The notes beneath the pieces were generated by a model. It was not told where the DNA came from, did not search any database, and saw only the letters and a list, made by a program, of their open reading frames with translations. Positions 33,892 to 41,172 of a stretch of 64,000 nt of DNA are shown here, one piece after another; within the stretch, counting starts at the first letter, position 1; each line of letters begins with the position of its first letter. The DNA is from JANMDU01 sp031418715 (GTDB lineage: Bacteria; Pseudomonadota; Gammaproteobacteria; Burkholderiales; Burkholderiaceae_C), in contig JANOJL010000059.1 of assembly GCA_031418715.1 (NCBI GenBank), forward strand, positions 62,001 to 126,000, written 5' to 3'. Made by a program: the position numbers and the translations under genes.

Positions 33892-36174
33892 ATGGCTTTA
33901 CCCACTGCTCATTCAGCCCCAACAGACAACGTGCGTTGGTCTTTGCATATTGACTTGCTCGTGGTGATGCTTGCGCTGTTAGCGGCTGCTATGGTGGCGG
34001 GCATGATGTGGCTGCGGGCGCAGTATCCTTCGGCTGGTTTTTTGGCTGAGCCTGCGGCTCAGGGTTGGAGAGTCACCGCCATTGAACGTGACGCATCAGA
34101 AGGTGGACTGCCCATTAGCTGGCTAGGCAGCCAACTCACGCGCGCGTGCGCTGATGCTGAGCCCGAGCGCTGCATTACTTTGCAACCAGCGTGGATGGTT
34201 GACAGCCCCATCGTTTTGCCGACAGCCAGCGCCATCCGTGAGTTTGTGGAAGGTCAACAAGCGCTGTTATCACTGGCATCCAAGCCTGGCGAAGAAGTGA
34301 TTCTTCATGCGCTTGTCCAGGGCAAAAAGCCGCAAAGCGTCAAGGTGACGCTGCAACCCGCCCGCGAATTCCTCACCGAGCGCTATGCCCTGATCTTGAT
34401 CGCCGCCGTGATGCTCTACACCGTGGGCTGCGCGATGCTGGCCTTTGTGCGGCGCACCCGAGAGGTCTGGCTGGCTTTTGCGATGTGCGCGGGATTTTTT
34501 CTTTTCATGGTGATGCGCAGCTGGTACACCCAGCGCACTTGGGCGCAGCCAGAGATCATGTGGTGGGGCGTGATCGAGCTATTTCGAATCGGCGTGTTGA
34601 CCTGTGGCACAGCATGCGTGATGACGCTGTGGAATCTGCGGCTGCGCGAGTTCAGGCCTTGGCTGCCGCGCTTGGCCTGCGCCGTGATGTGTTCAGTGGT
34701 GTTTTTACATGCGCTAGGCGTGATTGATTCTGCCGCTTGGGGCTACCGCTTCATCACGCTGGGCTTTCTCATTTTGATCGTGAGTATCAGCGCAGCTGCA
34801 TGGTGGGTTGCACGAAACGCCGGGCCTGGAGAACGGCTGCGCTCAAAGAATTTTGGCCGCATTCTATTGATTGGATTTTTTCCATTGATAGTCACGATGC
34901 CGCTGTGGAGCTTTCGGCCTGATTTGCAGCAGATTGCCTATCTGCAAAACATGGCCGTGGGCTTATCTGGCATCCCAGTGGTGATCATGGTGTCGCAGTC
35001 AGTCCAATACCAATTACAAGGTTTTTGGTGGCGGCTGTGGCTGGTTTTAGTGGCGGCCGTATTGGCATTGGTGGGTGCCTCGCTACTGGTGTTGCTTTCA
35101 GGATCATCGGCAGGATTGAGCTTGGCGCTGATGCTAGCGCTGGCACTTTGGGCAATCTATTTGCTGCGCAACTGGCTGGAAAAGCGTCTGATTGGAAAGC
35201 CACCTGCCATCGAGCAATTCTTGCCCCAACTCATGGCGCTGCAAGGCATGCAGGGCGATGCGCTGGAGCAAGGCTGGCATCGTTTGCTGCAAGAGGCCTT
35301 TGCGCCGCAAAACCTGACAGCTGAGCCCCATGCACCAGCACAGGTCAGCTTAATCGAAGCAGGCGACAGCATGTTGGTGCCCGCTTTAGGCAGCGCCAGC
35401 GCCATCAAGCTGCGCGGCGCAGGCTCATTCACACGCAGCTTTGGCCGCAGTGATGAGCGCTTGGCCAGCAGCTTGCATGCGCTGGCGATGCAGGGCTTGG
35501 CCGCGCGCGCTTCGTTTGTGGCGGGAGCCGTGCAAGAGCGCCGCCGCATTGCTGCAGATCTGCACGACGACATTGGCGGGAAGCTCTTGCATTTGGCCAA
35601 CACCACAGGCGTCGAGGGTCAATACGCCCGCAACACGCTCGAAGATTTACGCACTATCACGCGCGGCCTCTCCGCCCAGCCCCGCGCTTTGCCCGAGCTG
35701 CTGGCCGATATTCAATACCAACTCGGCCAACGCGCAGAGCGTGCCAACCTAGAGCTAGATTGGCACACCGAGCAGCACAACACCAACGTGGTCATTGGCT
35801 CGCGCCAAAGCACGGTACTGGCCAGTATTTGCAGCGAGCTGATGCGCAATGCCATGCAGCACAGCGGCATACAGCGCATACAATTTGAGCTGAGCGCAAA
35901 TGCGCAAACATTTTCACTCGAATGCAGCAATGATGGCGCGCCGACCGATCCCGCACAGTGGGCGAGCGGCCTTGGCACCACATCCATCCGCCGCCGCGTG
36001 CATGATCTGCAAGGTCAATGCAACTGGCAAGCCCGGACAGGCGGCGGTGCCGTGTTTACGGCCAGTTGGCCGCTGCAAGCTTGGCTGAGCAGCGATACGG
36101 GCGCGTTTGATGCAAGCAGCCTGATGTCCCTCAACCTGAGCAGTCCATACCAGCCCCCCAGTACTGGGGGATAG
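33892..36174 (+). CDS. NarX/DegS-type sensor histidine kinase with multi-helix sensor region
   Basis: The 760-residue product has an N-terminal helix (residues ~18-40), a periplasmic region of about 125 residues, and then seven or so helices (about 165-425), a layout like 7TMR sensors. Next comes a cytoplasmic part with the HisKA_3 phospho-acceptor block QERRRIAADLHDDIGGKLLHL (His near residue 560). An HATPase_c domain follows, with N-box ELMRNAMQHSG and G-box GLGTTSIRRRVHDLQG. The stimulus is unknown. The stop lies 40 bp before the cognate NarL-type regulator gene. Its last codons (PPSTGG) overlap one of the CCCCYAG-N2-CTRGGGG palindromes. Confidence 0.93.
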   Translation: MALPTAHSAPTDNVRWSLHIDLLVVMLALLAAAMVAGMMWLRAQYPSAGFLAEPAAQGWRVTAIERDASEGGLPISWLGSQLTRACADAEPERCITLQPAWMVDSPIVLPTASAIREFVEGQQALLSLASKPGEEVILHALVQGKKPQSVKVTLQPAREFLTERYALILIAAVMLYTVGCAMLAFVRRTREVWLAFAMCAGFFLFMVMRSWYTQRTWAQPEIMWWGVIELFRIGVLTCGTACVMTLWNLRLREFRPWLPRLACAVMCSVVFLHALGVIDSAAWGYRFITLGFLILIVSISAAAWWVARNAGPGERLRSKNFGRILLIGFFPLIVTMPLWSFRPDLQQIAYLQNMAVGLSGIPVVIMVSQSVQYQLQGFWWRLWLVLVAAVLALVGASLLVLLSGSSAGLSLALMLALALWAIYLLRNWLEKRLIGKPPAIEQFLPQLMALQGMQGDALEQGWHRLLQEAFAPQNLTAEPHAPAQVSLIEAGDSMLVPALGSASAIKLRGAGSFTRSFGRSDERLASSLHALAMQGLAARASFVAGAVQERRRIAADLHDDIGGKLLHLANTTGVEGQYARNTLEDLRTITRGLSAQPRALPELLADIQYQLGQRAERANLELDWHTEQHNTNVVIGSRQSTVLASICSELMRNAMQHSGIQRIQFELSANAQTFSLECSNDGAPTDPAQWASGLGTTSIRRRVHDLQGQCNWQARTGGGAVFTASWPLQAWLSSDTGAFDASSLMSLNLSSPYQPPSTGG
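36155..36170. promoter_or_regulatory. 7-2-7 palindrome, site A (before the response regulator gene)
   Basis: CCCCCAG-TA-CTGGGGG, a perfect palindrome, overlaps the final codons of the kinase gene. Its centre is about 52 bp before the first, and 76 bp before the second, possible start of the response regulator. It could mediate autoregulation. Confidence 0.6.
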
Positions 36175-36213
36175 GCATGCAATGTGTGAAATATCACAAT
36201 CAGAGCCAGTTTC

Positions 36214-36939
36214 ATGATTGACCCTAGCGTATTTGCCATGCCCGCCCGCATTCTCATCCTCGAAGACCAGCCCGATGGCATTGCCCTGCTGACTGCCGCC
36301 ATTCAAGGCTGCTTTGATCAGCCGCAGATCAGCCTGGCCATGAATCTGGCCAGTGTGCGCGAGGTGGTGGCGCAGCAAGCCAAGAGTGCACCGTTTGATT
36401 ACGCCTTGGTGGATCTTCGTTTGCCTGATGGTTTGTCGATTGATTGGCTGGCGGAGTTTAAGGCCGCTTTTCCTGAAACGCAGGCCATCGTGACCAGCCT
36501 GTACGACGACGATGATCTGGTGTTTGCCGCTTTGCGCGCAGGCGCAGATGGCTATGTGCTCAAAGGCGATGGCCCCGAGCATATGCGGCATGCGCTGCGC
36601 AAGGTGATGCTGGGCGAGCCGCCGATTTCTCCGTCAATCGCGCGCAAGCTGATGGGGCAGTTTCGCGGCAGCAGCGCAGCCGCTCCCTCCTCTGATTTCA
36701 CGCCATCGCAAGCCCCCGCCCAAAGTAACGAGGAAGCGCCTCGCCTCACTGCGCGTGAGCTTGAAGTGCTAGCCATGATCGGCAGTGGCCTGATGATCAA
36801 GCAAGTGGCTGCTCGATTAGACATTGGCTATCACACGGTCAACGACAACATCAAATCCATCTACCGAAAGCTCGGTATTCGCACCAGAGCGCAGGCTGCA
36901 GCAGAGGCTTCCAAGCGTGGCTTGGTCAGCGCGATGTGA
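36214..36939 (+). CDS. NarL/FixJ family response regulator
   Basis: The 241-residue product (or 233 from an ATG at 36238) has a receiver domain with RILILEDQPDG, the phospho-acceptor Asp in YALVDLRLPDG (about residue 67) and the Lys in GYVLKGDGPEHM. A proline/serine-rich linker and a LuxR-type helix-turn-helix follow (LTARELEVLAMIGSGLMIKQVAARL, then YHTVNDNIKSIYRKLGI). It is the partner of the upstream HisKA_3 kinase. Regulators of this class bind paired heptamers with a two-base spacer, which matches the palindromes at 36155, 37043, 37087 and 38337. Both exported-protein genes downstream are likely targets. Confidence 0.95.
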   Translation: MIDPSVFAMPARILILEDQPDGIALLTAAIQGCFDQPQISLAMNLASVREVVAQQAKSAPFDYALVDLRLPDGLSIDWLAEFKAAFPETQAIVTSLYDDDDLVFAALRAGADGYVLKGDGPEHMRHALRKVMLGEPPISPSIARKLMGQFRGSSAAAPSSDFTPSQAPAQSNEEAPRLTARELEVLAMIGSGLMIKQVAARLDIGYHTVNDNIKSIYRKLGIRTRAQAAAEASKRGLVSAM

Positions 36940-36965
36940 ATGCAAGTCACCTGAATATTGAGTGA

Positions 36966-37034
36966 TTTTTATAGCTTTTTCGGGTGGTAGCCGTTGTGTA
37001 TATTGCGCTCATTGCTATTATTTTTATAGTAATT
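36966..37034 (-). repeat. Dispersed repeat copy 13
   Basis: Reverse copy: on the minus strand ttACTATaaaaataATAGCaatgaGCGCAatatacacaaCGGCTAccacccgaaaaaGCTATAAAA. It ends just before palindrome site B. Confidence 0.75.
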
Positions 37035-37042
37035 CTTCGTCT

Positions 37043-37058
37043 CCCCCAGAACTAGGGG
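37043..37058. promoter_or_regulatory. 7-2-7 palindrome, site B
   Basis: CCCCCAG-AA-CTAGGGG. Its centre lies 44 bp upstream of site C, close to four helical turns, so two regulator dimers could bind on the same face of the DNA. Confidence 0.6.
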
Positions 37059-37086
37059 CATCTCCATCCCCGCAGTGTGTGCCTCT

Positions 37087-37101
37087 CCCCTAGCACTGGG
37101 G
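37087..37101. promoter_or_regulatory. 7-2-7 palindrome, site C (79.5 bp before lipoprotein ATG)
   Basis: CCCCTAG-CA-CTGGGG. The centre-to-ATG distance is the same as for site D at the next gene, and the intervening leader is conserved without gaps. Confidence 0.65.
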
Positions 37102-37173
37102 ATGTTTCAAAATGCTGCTCTGTACAACACTTCCCTCATCGCTCATTTCAGCGAATTTCAACGGAGAAAAACC

Positions 37174-38169
37174 ATGAAGACTTGTTTCAAAACAATGCTT
37201 GCCATCAGTGCAGCCGCATTGCTCGCAGCCTGCGGCGGTGGCGGATCTGGCGCGATCGACACGACGACGCTGCCTGCCAACCAACCCGCTTGGGGTAGCC
37301 CAGCGATGTTTGTGCCAGCCGGGCAGAGCCAAATCAGCGTGGCAGTTTCCGATTGCCGCAACGACTCATACAGCAACATTCGCGCTGCGAATCTGCAATC
37401 ACCCGCCCGCCTAGATCCAACAGGCACACTCGTCAACTCCCCCAGTTTGGTCATCACATCCGCAGGCGATGTGATCTTCTCAGGCGCGATTGCTCCAGCC
37501 ACAACCGTCACAGAGCTGGCACGGGTGAATTTTGCGACTTCCACTGATCGCCAGATTGAATTCAGCAGCGATCTGACGAGCAATACGTTTGATGTGAGCA
37601 ATGACACCGCAAATCTCTACACGGGCCGCTCAGGCGCTGCTGCGACATTTAGCGCCTATGTCGACGGCGGGATCGATATCACTTGCAACACAGTGGCTAA
37701 TCTTTCTCCCGCCTACGCGCCCAGCGAAGCTCGCTTGGCATCTAAATTCACCAACGGTGTAACTTCATGGAACAACTCCGAGACCAGCGTGAGCGGCACT
37801 AGCACGATCCCCGCCAACAACATCGTCGTTTGGGACAACAAAAGCCAGAACACCGTGTTGGACTCCAACCAAACGGCCGTGCGCTATGCCAGCCTGAATG
37901 TGCTGTCTGGCGCCTTGAATGTGGGCCCTAGCGAAACCCAAGTGACGCAATCCGTTGTTTTGAGCACGGCCTTGGCCACCAGTGGCTACTATCTTGAAGC
38001 AGACAATGCAGACAGCGATCACGTCTCTGGACGATACAAAGAAATCATACTTCGCGTGGACACTGCCACGCAAGGCCAATTGAAATTTGCTGCAAGACAT
38101 GGAGACAGCATTCTGACTGTGGTTCCACAATTGGGCACATTCAATTTCATGCCGCCTGTGCTGCCATAA
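37174..38169 (+). CDS. Predicted lipoprotein of unknown function (regulon member 1)
   Basis: The 331-residue product starts at ATG 37174 after GGAGAA; an earlier in-frame start at 37075 lies in the control region and is rejected. The signal peptide ends in a lipobox LLAAC followed by GGGGSG, so it should be lipid-anchored. The mature part is rich in Ser, Thr, Asn and Ala with predicted beta-structure and one possible disulphide pair (Cys in VSDCRND and DITCNTV). I recognise no domain. It is preceded by two copies of the CCCCYAG-N2-CTRGGGG palindrome, and its leader closely matches that of the next gene, so both are likely controlled by the adjacent two-component system. A terminator follows. 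Confidence 0.85.
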   Translation: MKTCFKTMLAISAAALLAACGGGGSGAIDTTTLPANQPAWGSPAMFVPAGQSQISVAVSDCRNDSYSNIRAANLQSPARLDPTGTLVNSPSLVITSAGDVIFSGAIAPATTVTELARVNFATSTDRQIEFSSDLTSNTFDVSNDTANLYTGRSGAAATFSAYVDGGIDITCNTVANLSPAYAPSEARLASKFTNGVTSWNNSETSVSGTSTIPANNIVVWDNKSQNTVLDSNQTAVRYASLNVLSGALNVGPSETQVTQSVVLSTALATSGYYLEADNADSDHVSGRYKEIILRVDTATQGQLKFAARHGDSILTVVPQLGTFNFMPPVLP

Positions 38170-38190
38170 CAAATTTAAGACGTGGTCAAT

Positions 38191-38221
38191 GCCCGCTCGG
38201 CCACAAGCCTGCGGGCTTTTT
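38191..38221 (+). terminator. Rho-independent terminator after the lipoprotein gene
   Basis: GCCCGC, a 14-nt loop and GCGGGC are followed by TTTTT, starting 21 bp after the stop codon. It separates the two regulon genes into independent transcripts. Confidence 0.8.
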
Positions 38222-38267
38222 CACGCCTTTTTCACAGTAACATCGCCCGTCACCCCAAGTGCTTTTT

Positions 38268-38326
38268 TTAAGCGTTTTCCGCCTCTCGTCGGCATAAAAA
38301 CTGAGCAGAGTGCTATCAAATCAAGA
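38268..38326 (-). repeat. Dispersed repeat copy 14
   Basis: Reverse copy: on the minus strand gatttgATAGCActcTGCtCAgtttTTATgcCGacgagagGCggaaaACGCTTAAAA. It ends 10 bp before palindrome site D, much as copy 13 ends 8 bp before site B. Confidence 0.75.
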
Positions 38327-38336
38327 GTCTTTGAAG

Positions 38337-38352
38337 CCCCCTAGAACTGGGG
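38337..38352. promoter_or_regulatory. 7-2-7 palindrome, site D (79.5 bp before secreted-protein ATG)
   Basis: CCCCTAG-AA-CTGGGG with an extra leading C. It is placed exactly as site C relative to its start codon. Confidence 0.65.
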
Positions 38353-38424
38353 ATAGCTCAAACTGAAGCCTGCCGTGACACTCCCTCCATCGCTTATTTC
38401 AGCGAATTTCAATGGAGAATAATC

Positions 38425-39168
38425 ATGCGCACACCTCAAGCCAGCTTGTCTGCCCTCTGCGGCATAACAGCCATCAGCTTCGCCTCTGCATTCAGCCTTG
38501 CGCCGACCAGCGCCTCCGCGCAAGAAGTGCATGATTGGGGCAAAACCTTTGCCAGCATCGCCCGCCCCACAAAAACAACCCGCTGCCCTACCGGCTGGAT
38601 TGCCAGTGCCTCTGCGCAAACCTGCGAAACCTTCTCTGCCATCACGCCCAAAGCGCAGCCCAAAAGCGGCGCTTGCCCCGCAGGCACGACGGAGGAATTT
38701 GGCGCGTATTGCACGCCTACAGTCAGCGACATGTCGGATCGCATGGCGGGCTTGCTGGCACGCCATTATTTCCAAGATTTGAACGGTAACTACATGAACT
38801 CTTTGGGCGCTGCCAGCAGCATGTCGATTGTGGTGCCGCCTTCGCTCAGCGCCTATTTAAGCAAGCGCGCCGCTGCTGGGCAGAGCAGCAGCTTGATGAA
38901 AGACAACTCCCCAACGCCCACCAATCTGCCCACCGCTTTGCCGATTCAATGTGGGGATAATTTAATCAGTGGAATAGAGGCCGCGTTGCGCTGCCAATCC
39001 GCTATTGGCGCAGCGCGAGGCCAGCAAGCTCAAGTCGGTGCGCCTGTCACCACGCAAGAGCAAATTACAGGTAACGCCGCAGCTCCGGCGAGCACACCCA
39101 ATGCAGCCCCTGCAGCCAATCCCAAAGATGCCTTAAAGCAAGGCCTCAAAGGTTTGCTGAGTAAATAA
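38425..39168 (+). CDS. Predicted secreted protein of unknown function (regulon member 2)
   Basis: The 247-residue product starts at ATG 38425 after GGAGAA. The signal peptide has an AxA-type cleavage site (SASAQEVHDWG). The mature part has paired cysteines in short repeats, TRCPTGWIASASAQTCET and GACPAGTTEEFGAYCTP, that resemble small disulphide-linked modules. A Met/Ser-rich central part and an Ala/Pro/Asn-rich low-complexity tail ending GLKGLLSK follow. No known family is recognised. The promoter and leader match those of the lipoprotein gene upstream (68 of 90 positions by my count), so both are predicted to respond to the same signal. Confidence 0.83.
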   Translation: MRTPQASLSALCGITAISFASAFSLAPTSASAQEVHDWGKTFASIARPTKTTRCPTGWIASASAQTCETFSAITPKAQPKSGACPAGTTEEFGAYCTPTVSDMSDRMAGLLARHYFQDLNGNYMNSLGAASSMSIVVPPSLSAYLSKRAAAGQSSSLMKDNSPTPTNLPTALPIQCGDNLISGIEAALRCQSAIGAARGQQAQVGAPVTTQEQITGNAAAPASTPNAAPAANPKDALKQGLKGLLSK

Positions 39169-39213
39169 AGTTCCCAATGAAAGCGTGAGCAGCGTAAGGC
39201 GAAAGGTGCGCCT

Positions 39214-39561
39214 TCAATACCCCGCCTTCGCCCCCGGCCTGCGCTGGGCAAACAAGCCCGCAGATTTGGCACCTTGCTTTTTGAAGCGCTCCCGCCGCGC
39301 CACCTTCGGGTCAACACGCAGCGGGCGATAGATTTCTACGCGATCCAAGTTGGTCAAAACATGGTTTAAAGCCGCTTTTTTGCCCCACACACCGACTTGC
39401 GGTGCAACCACAGCCTCTTCAAACCGCGCATCTTGCGCACAAGCCGCCAGAGCATCACTCACCCGAGCTCCAGCAGGTAGCGTGAGCGTGATCTCATGCA
39501 ACACGCGCGGCACAGGCGAATACACCACCGTGATGTGCAAACTCTCTTGCAAATCCTTCAT
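39214..39561 (-). CDS. rnfH: RnfH family protein (UPF0125)
   Basis: The 115-residue product has a ubiquitin-like fold family pattern: LHITVVYSPVPRVLHEITLTLPAGARVSDALAAC, and GVWGKKAALNHVLTNLDRVEIYRPLRVDPK. The last block, with VEIYRPL, is diagnostic. Its function is unresolved; RnfH is often encoded beside RatA, as here. Its ATG overlaps the ratA stop by four bases. The basic C-terminal tail (RERFKKQGAKSAG) is usual. Confidence 0.94.
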   Translation of the reverse strand: MKDLQESLHITVVYSPVPRVLHEITLTLPAGARVSDALAACAQDARFEEAVVAPQVGVWGKKAALNHVLTNLDRVEIYRPLRVDPKVARRERFKKQGAKSAGLFAQRRPGAKAGY

Positions 39562-40013
39562 GCCCCGTAAACCTCTTCAGCCCGCTTAACAAACGCATCC
39601 ACCAAGCTAGAAGCAATCCAATCAAACACTGGGCCGACAAGCGCGGCCATCGCAGGGCTGTCAAAGTCGTAGCTCATATCAAGCTCAATCTTGCAAGAGC
39701 CCAAATCCGCGCCGCCCACTGGAGAAAAGCGCCAGCAGCCATCGAGGCTGGAAAACGGGCCGCTCACCAGCTGCAGCTGATCCTCCATCACGCCGCCCAG
39801 CTTCTGCACATGCGTGTTACGGGTGGTAAAACTCTGACGCAGGCCGCGAAAATTCAAGCTGATCTCGGCCGTCTGGCCGTCTTCATGGCGCTGAACAATG
39901 CTTGCCCGGTCGCACCACGGCAAAAAATCAGCGTAGCTGGCCACATCCGTGACCAGATCAAACATCTGCTGGGCGCTGTACCAGATCAGCACGGATTTGT
40001 GGATGGAATTCAA
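39558..40013 (-). CDS. ratA: RatA family protein (START-like, ribosome association toxin family)
   Basis: The 151-residue START/polyketide-cyclase-like protein carries the family blocks VLIWYSAQQMFDLVTDVASYADFLPWCDRASI and FSSLDGCWRFSPV, with DFDSPAMAALVGPVFDWIASSLVDAFVKRA at the C-terminus. In E. coli the RatA homologue affects 70S ribosome association, and yeast Coq10 is a relative linked to ubiquinone, so the true role here is open. The likely start is a TTG at 40013 giving NSIHKSVLIWY, as no ATG fits. It is divergent from smpB across 67 bp, the conserved arrangement. Confidence 0.92.
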   Translation of the reverse strand: MNSIHKSVLIWYSAQQMFDLVTDVASYADFLPWCDRASIVQRHEDGQTAEISLNFRGLRQSFTTRNTHVQKLGGVMEDQLQLVSGPFSSLDGCWRFSPVGGADLGSCKIELDMSYDFDSPAMAALVGPVFDWIASSLVDAFVKRAEEVYGA

Positions 40014-40080
40014 AAGAGAGGCTGCGCCAATACAATCATGCCTGTATTGTAATTTCTCGCACCCGACTCATCTTCTCTAT

Positions 40081-40557
40081 ATGGCCAAACCGAAGTCCGA
40101 TCCCCCTGGCCGCATTGCCGAAAACAAGAAAGCCTCGTTCAACTACTTCTTCGAGGAGAGGTATGAGTGCGGCATGGTGCTGGAGGGCTGGGAGGTCAAA
40201 GCCGTGCGCAACGGCAAAGTGCAACTGACTGATGGCTACGTGATCATCAAAAACGGCGAGCTTTTCGTGATGGGTTGCCAGATCAACCCACTGAAAACTG
40301 CCTCCACCCATGTCAGCCCCAATGCCCTGCGCAGCCGCAAGCTGCTGATGAAAAAAGAGGAAATCCGCCGCTTAACCGGCAAGGTGGAGCAAAAAGGCTA
40401 CACGCTGGTAGCGATCAATCTGCATTGGAAAAGCGGCCGCGTGAAATGCGAAATAGCGCTTGCCAAAGGCAAAGGCGAGCACGACAAACGCAATACCGTG
40501 GCTGATCGCGAAGGCAAACGCGAGGTGGAGCGGGCAATGAAGGTGCACAACCGTTGA
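40081..40557 (+). CDS. smpB: SsrA-binding protein SmpB
   Basis: SmpB escorts tmRNA to stalled ribosomes. The 158-residue product starts at ATG 40081 with IAENKKASFNYFFEERYECGMVLEGWEVKAVRNGK split over the first 40 residues. GYVIIKNGELFVMGCQINPL follows, and the C-terminal basic tail has KGKGEHDKRNTVADREGKRE. The tmRNA gene itself is not in the window. An upstream in-frame extension to 39949 overlaps ratA on the other strand and is rejected. Confidence 0.97.
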   Translation: MAKPKSDPPGRIAENKKASFNYFFEERYECGMVLEGWEVKAVRNGKVQLTDGYVIIKNGELFVMGCQINPLKTASTHVSPNALRSRKLLMKKEEIRRLTGKVEQKGYTLVAINLHWKSGRVKCEIALAKGKGEHDKRNTVADREGKREVERAMKVHNR

Positions 40558-40602
40558 TGCCTCGCCACTTCAAATGGTAAAGCAGGTTCAACCACAAATG
40601 CT

Positions 40603-41160
40603 TTACTTGGCGGGCATAACAATCAGTTTTTCGCCATTTTCTGTGCTTACACGATCACCCAATGTTTCATGAGCTTGCCCTTTTTGACCAACACGTAACA
40701 TGATGCCAGCCGTCGAAGTTTGACCGTTTTGAGTCAACTGGACGCTGATGAAATGCGCGCCTTCACTGGTAGGCGTAACAGTGAAGGATTGCGCCGTCAC
40801 TTCATTCGTTTTCAGGGGAGACAAGTAATTGTCACCGCTCTTTTGCAAACCACCGCTAACGCCAACTGCCAATGTTTTCGCCGGACTCACGCTGACATGC
40901 GCATCGCTGGCTCGCACACCTGAAAATTCGAGTTGCACTGTTACCGCTTGCCCCACAGCAAGGGAGCCATCAATGCGATACCGCATGGAAATTCCTGAGT
41001 TGTTGTGCTTCTGTGGCGATTGCACCCAAATGTTATCTGGACTGGATTGGCTGTTTTGAGCAGCAGAGTGCTTAGGACTCGCCACATCGGAGCTACAGGC
41101 CGCCAAAACAGCTGATACACAAGCGATGGATCCTAATTTCCAATAGGAATTTTTCAACAT
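40603..41160 (-). CDS. Predicted lipoprotein, unknown function
   Basis: The 185-residue product starts at ATG 41160, preceded by GGGAAG. The signal peptide ends in VLAACSS, a lipobox. The rest is a beta-rich, polar sequence with conserved-looking segments VGQAVTVQLEFSGV and TAQSFTVTPTSEGAHFISVQL, like a small Ig-like or sandwich domain. No family recognised. It follows the HEWGH metallopeptidase lipoprotein gene by 12 bp, so it is probably its operon partner. Base composition of both is visibly more AT-rich than the flanking core genes, which suggests a different history. Confidence 0.8.
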   Translation of the reverse strand: MLKNSYWKLGSIACVSAVLAACSSDVASPKHSAAQNSQSSPDNIWVQSPQKHNNSGISMRYRIDGSLAVGQAVTVQLEFSGVRASDAHVSVSPAKTLAVGVSGGLQKSGDNYLSPLKTNEVTAQSFTVTPTSEGAHFISVQLTQNGQTSTAGIMLRVGQKGQAHETLGDRVSTENGEKLIVMPAK

Positions 41161-41172
41161 AGTCACTTCCCT

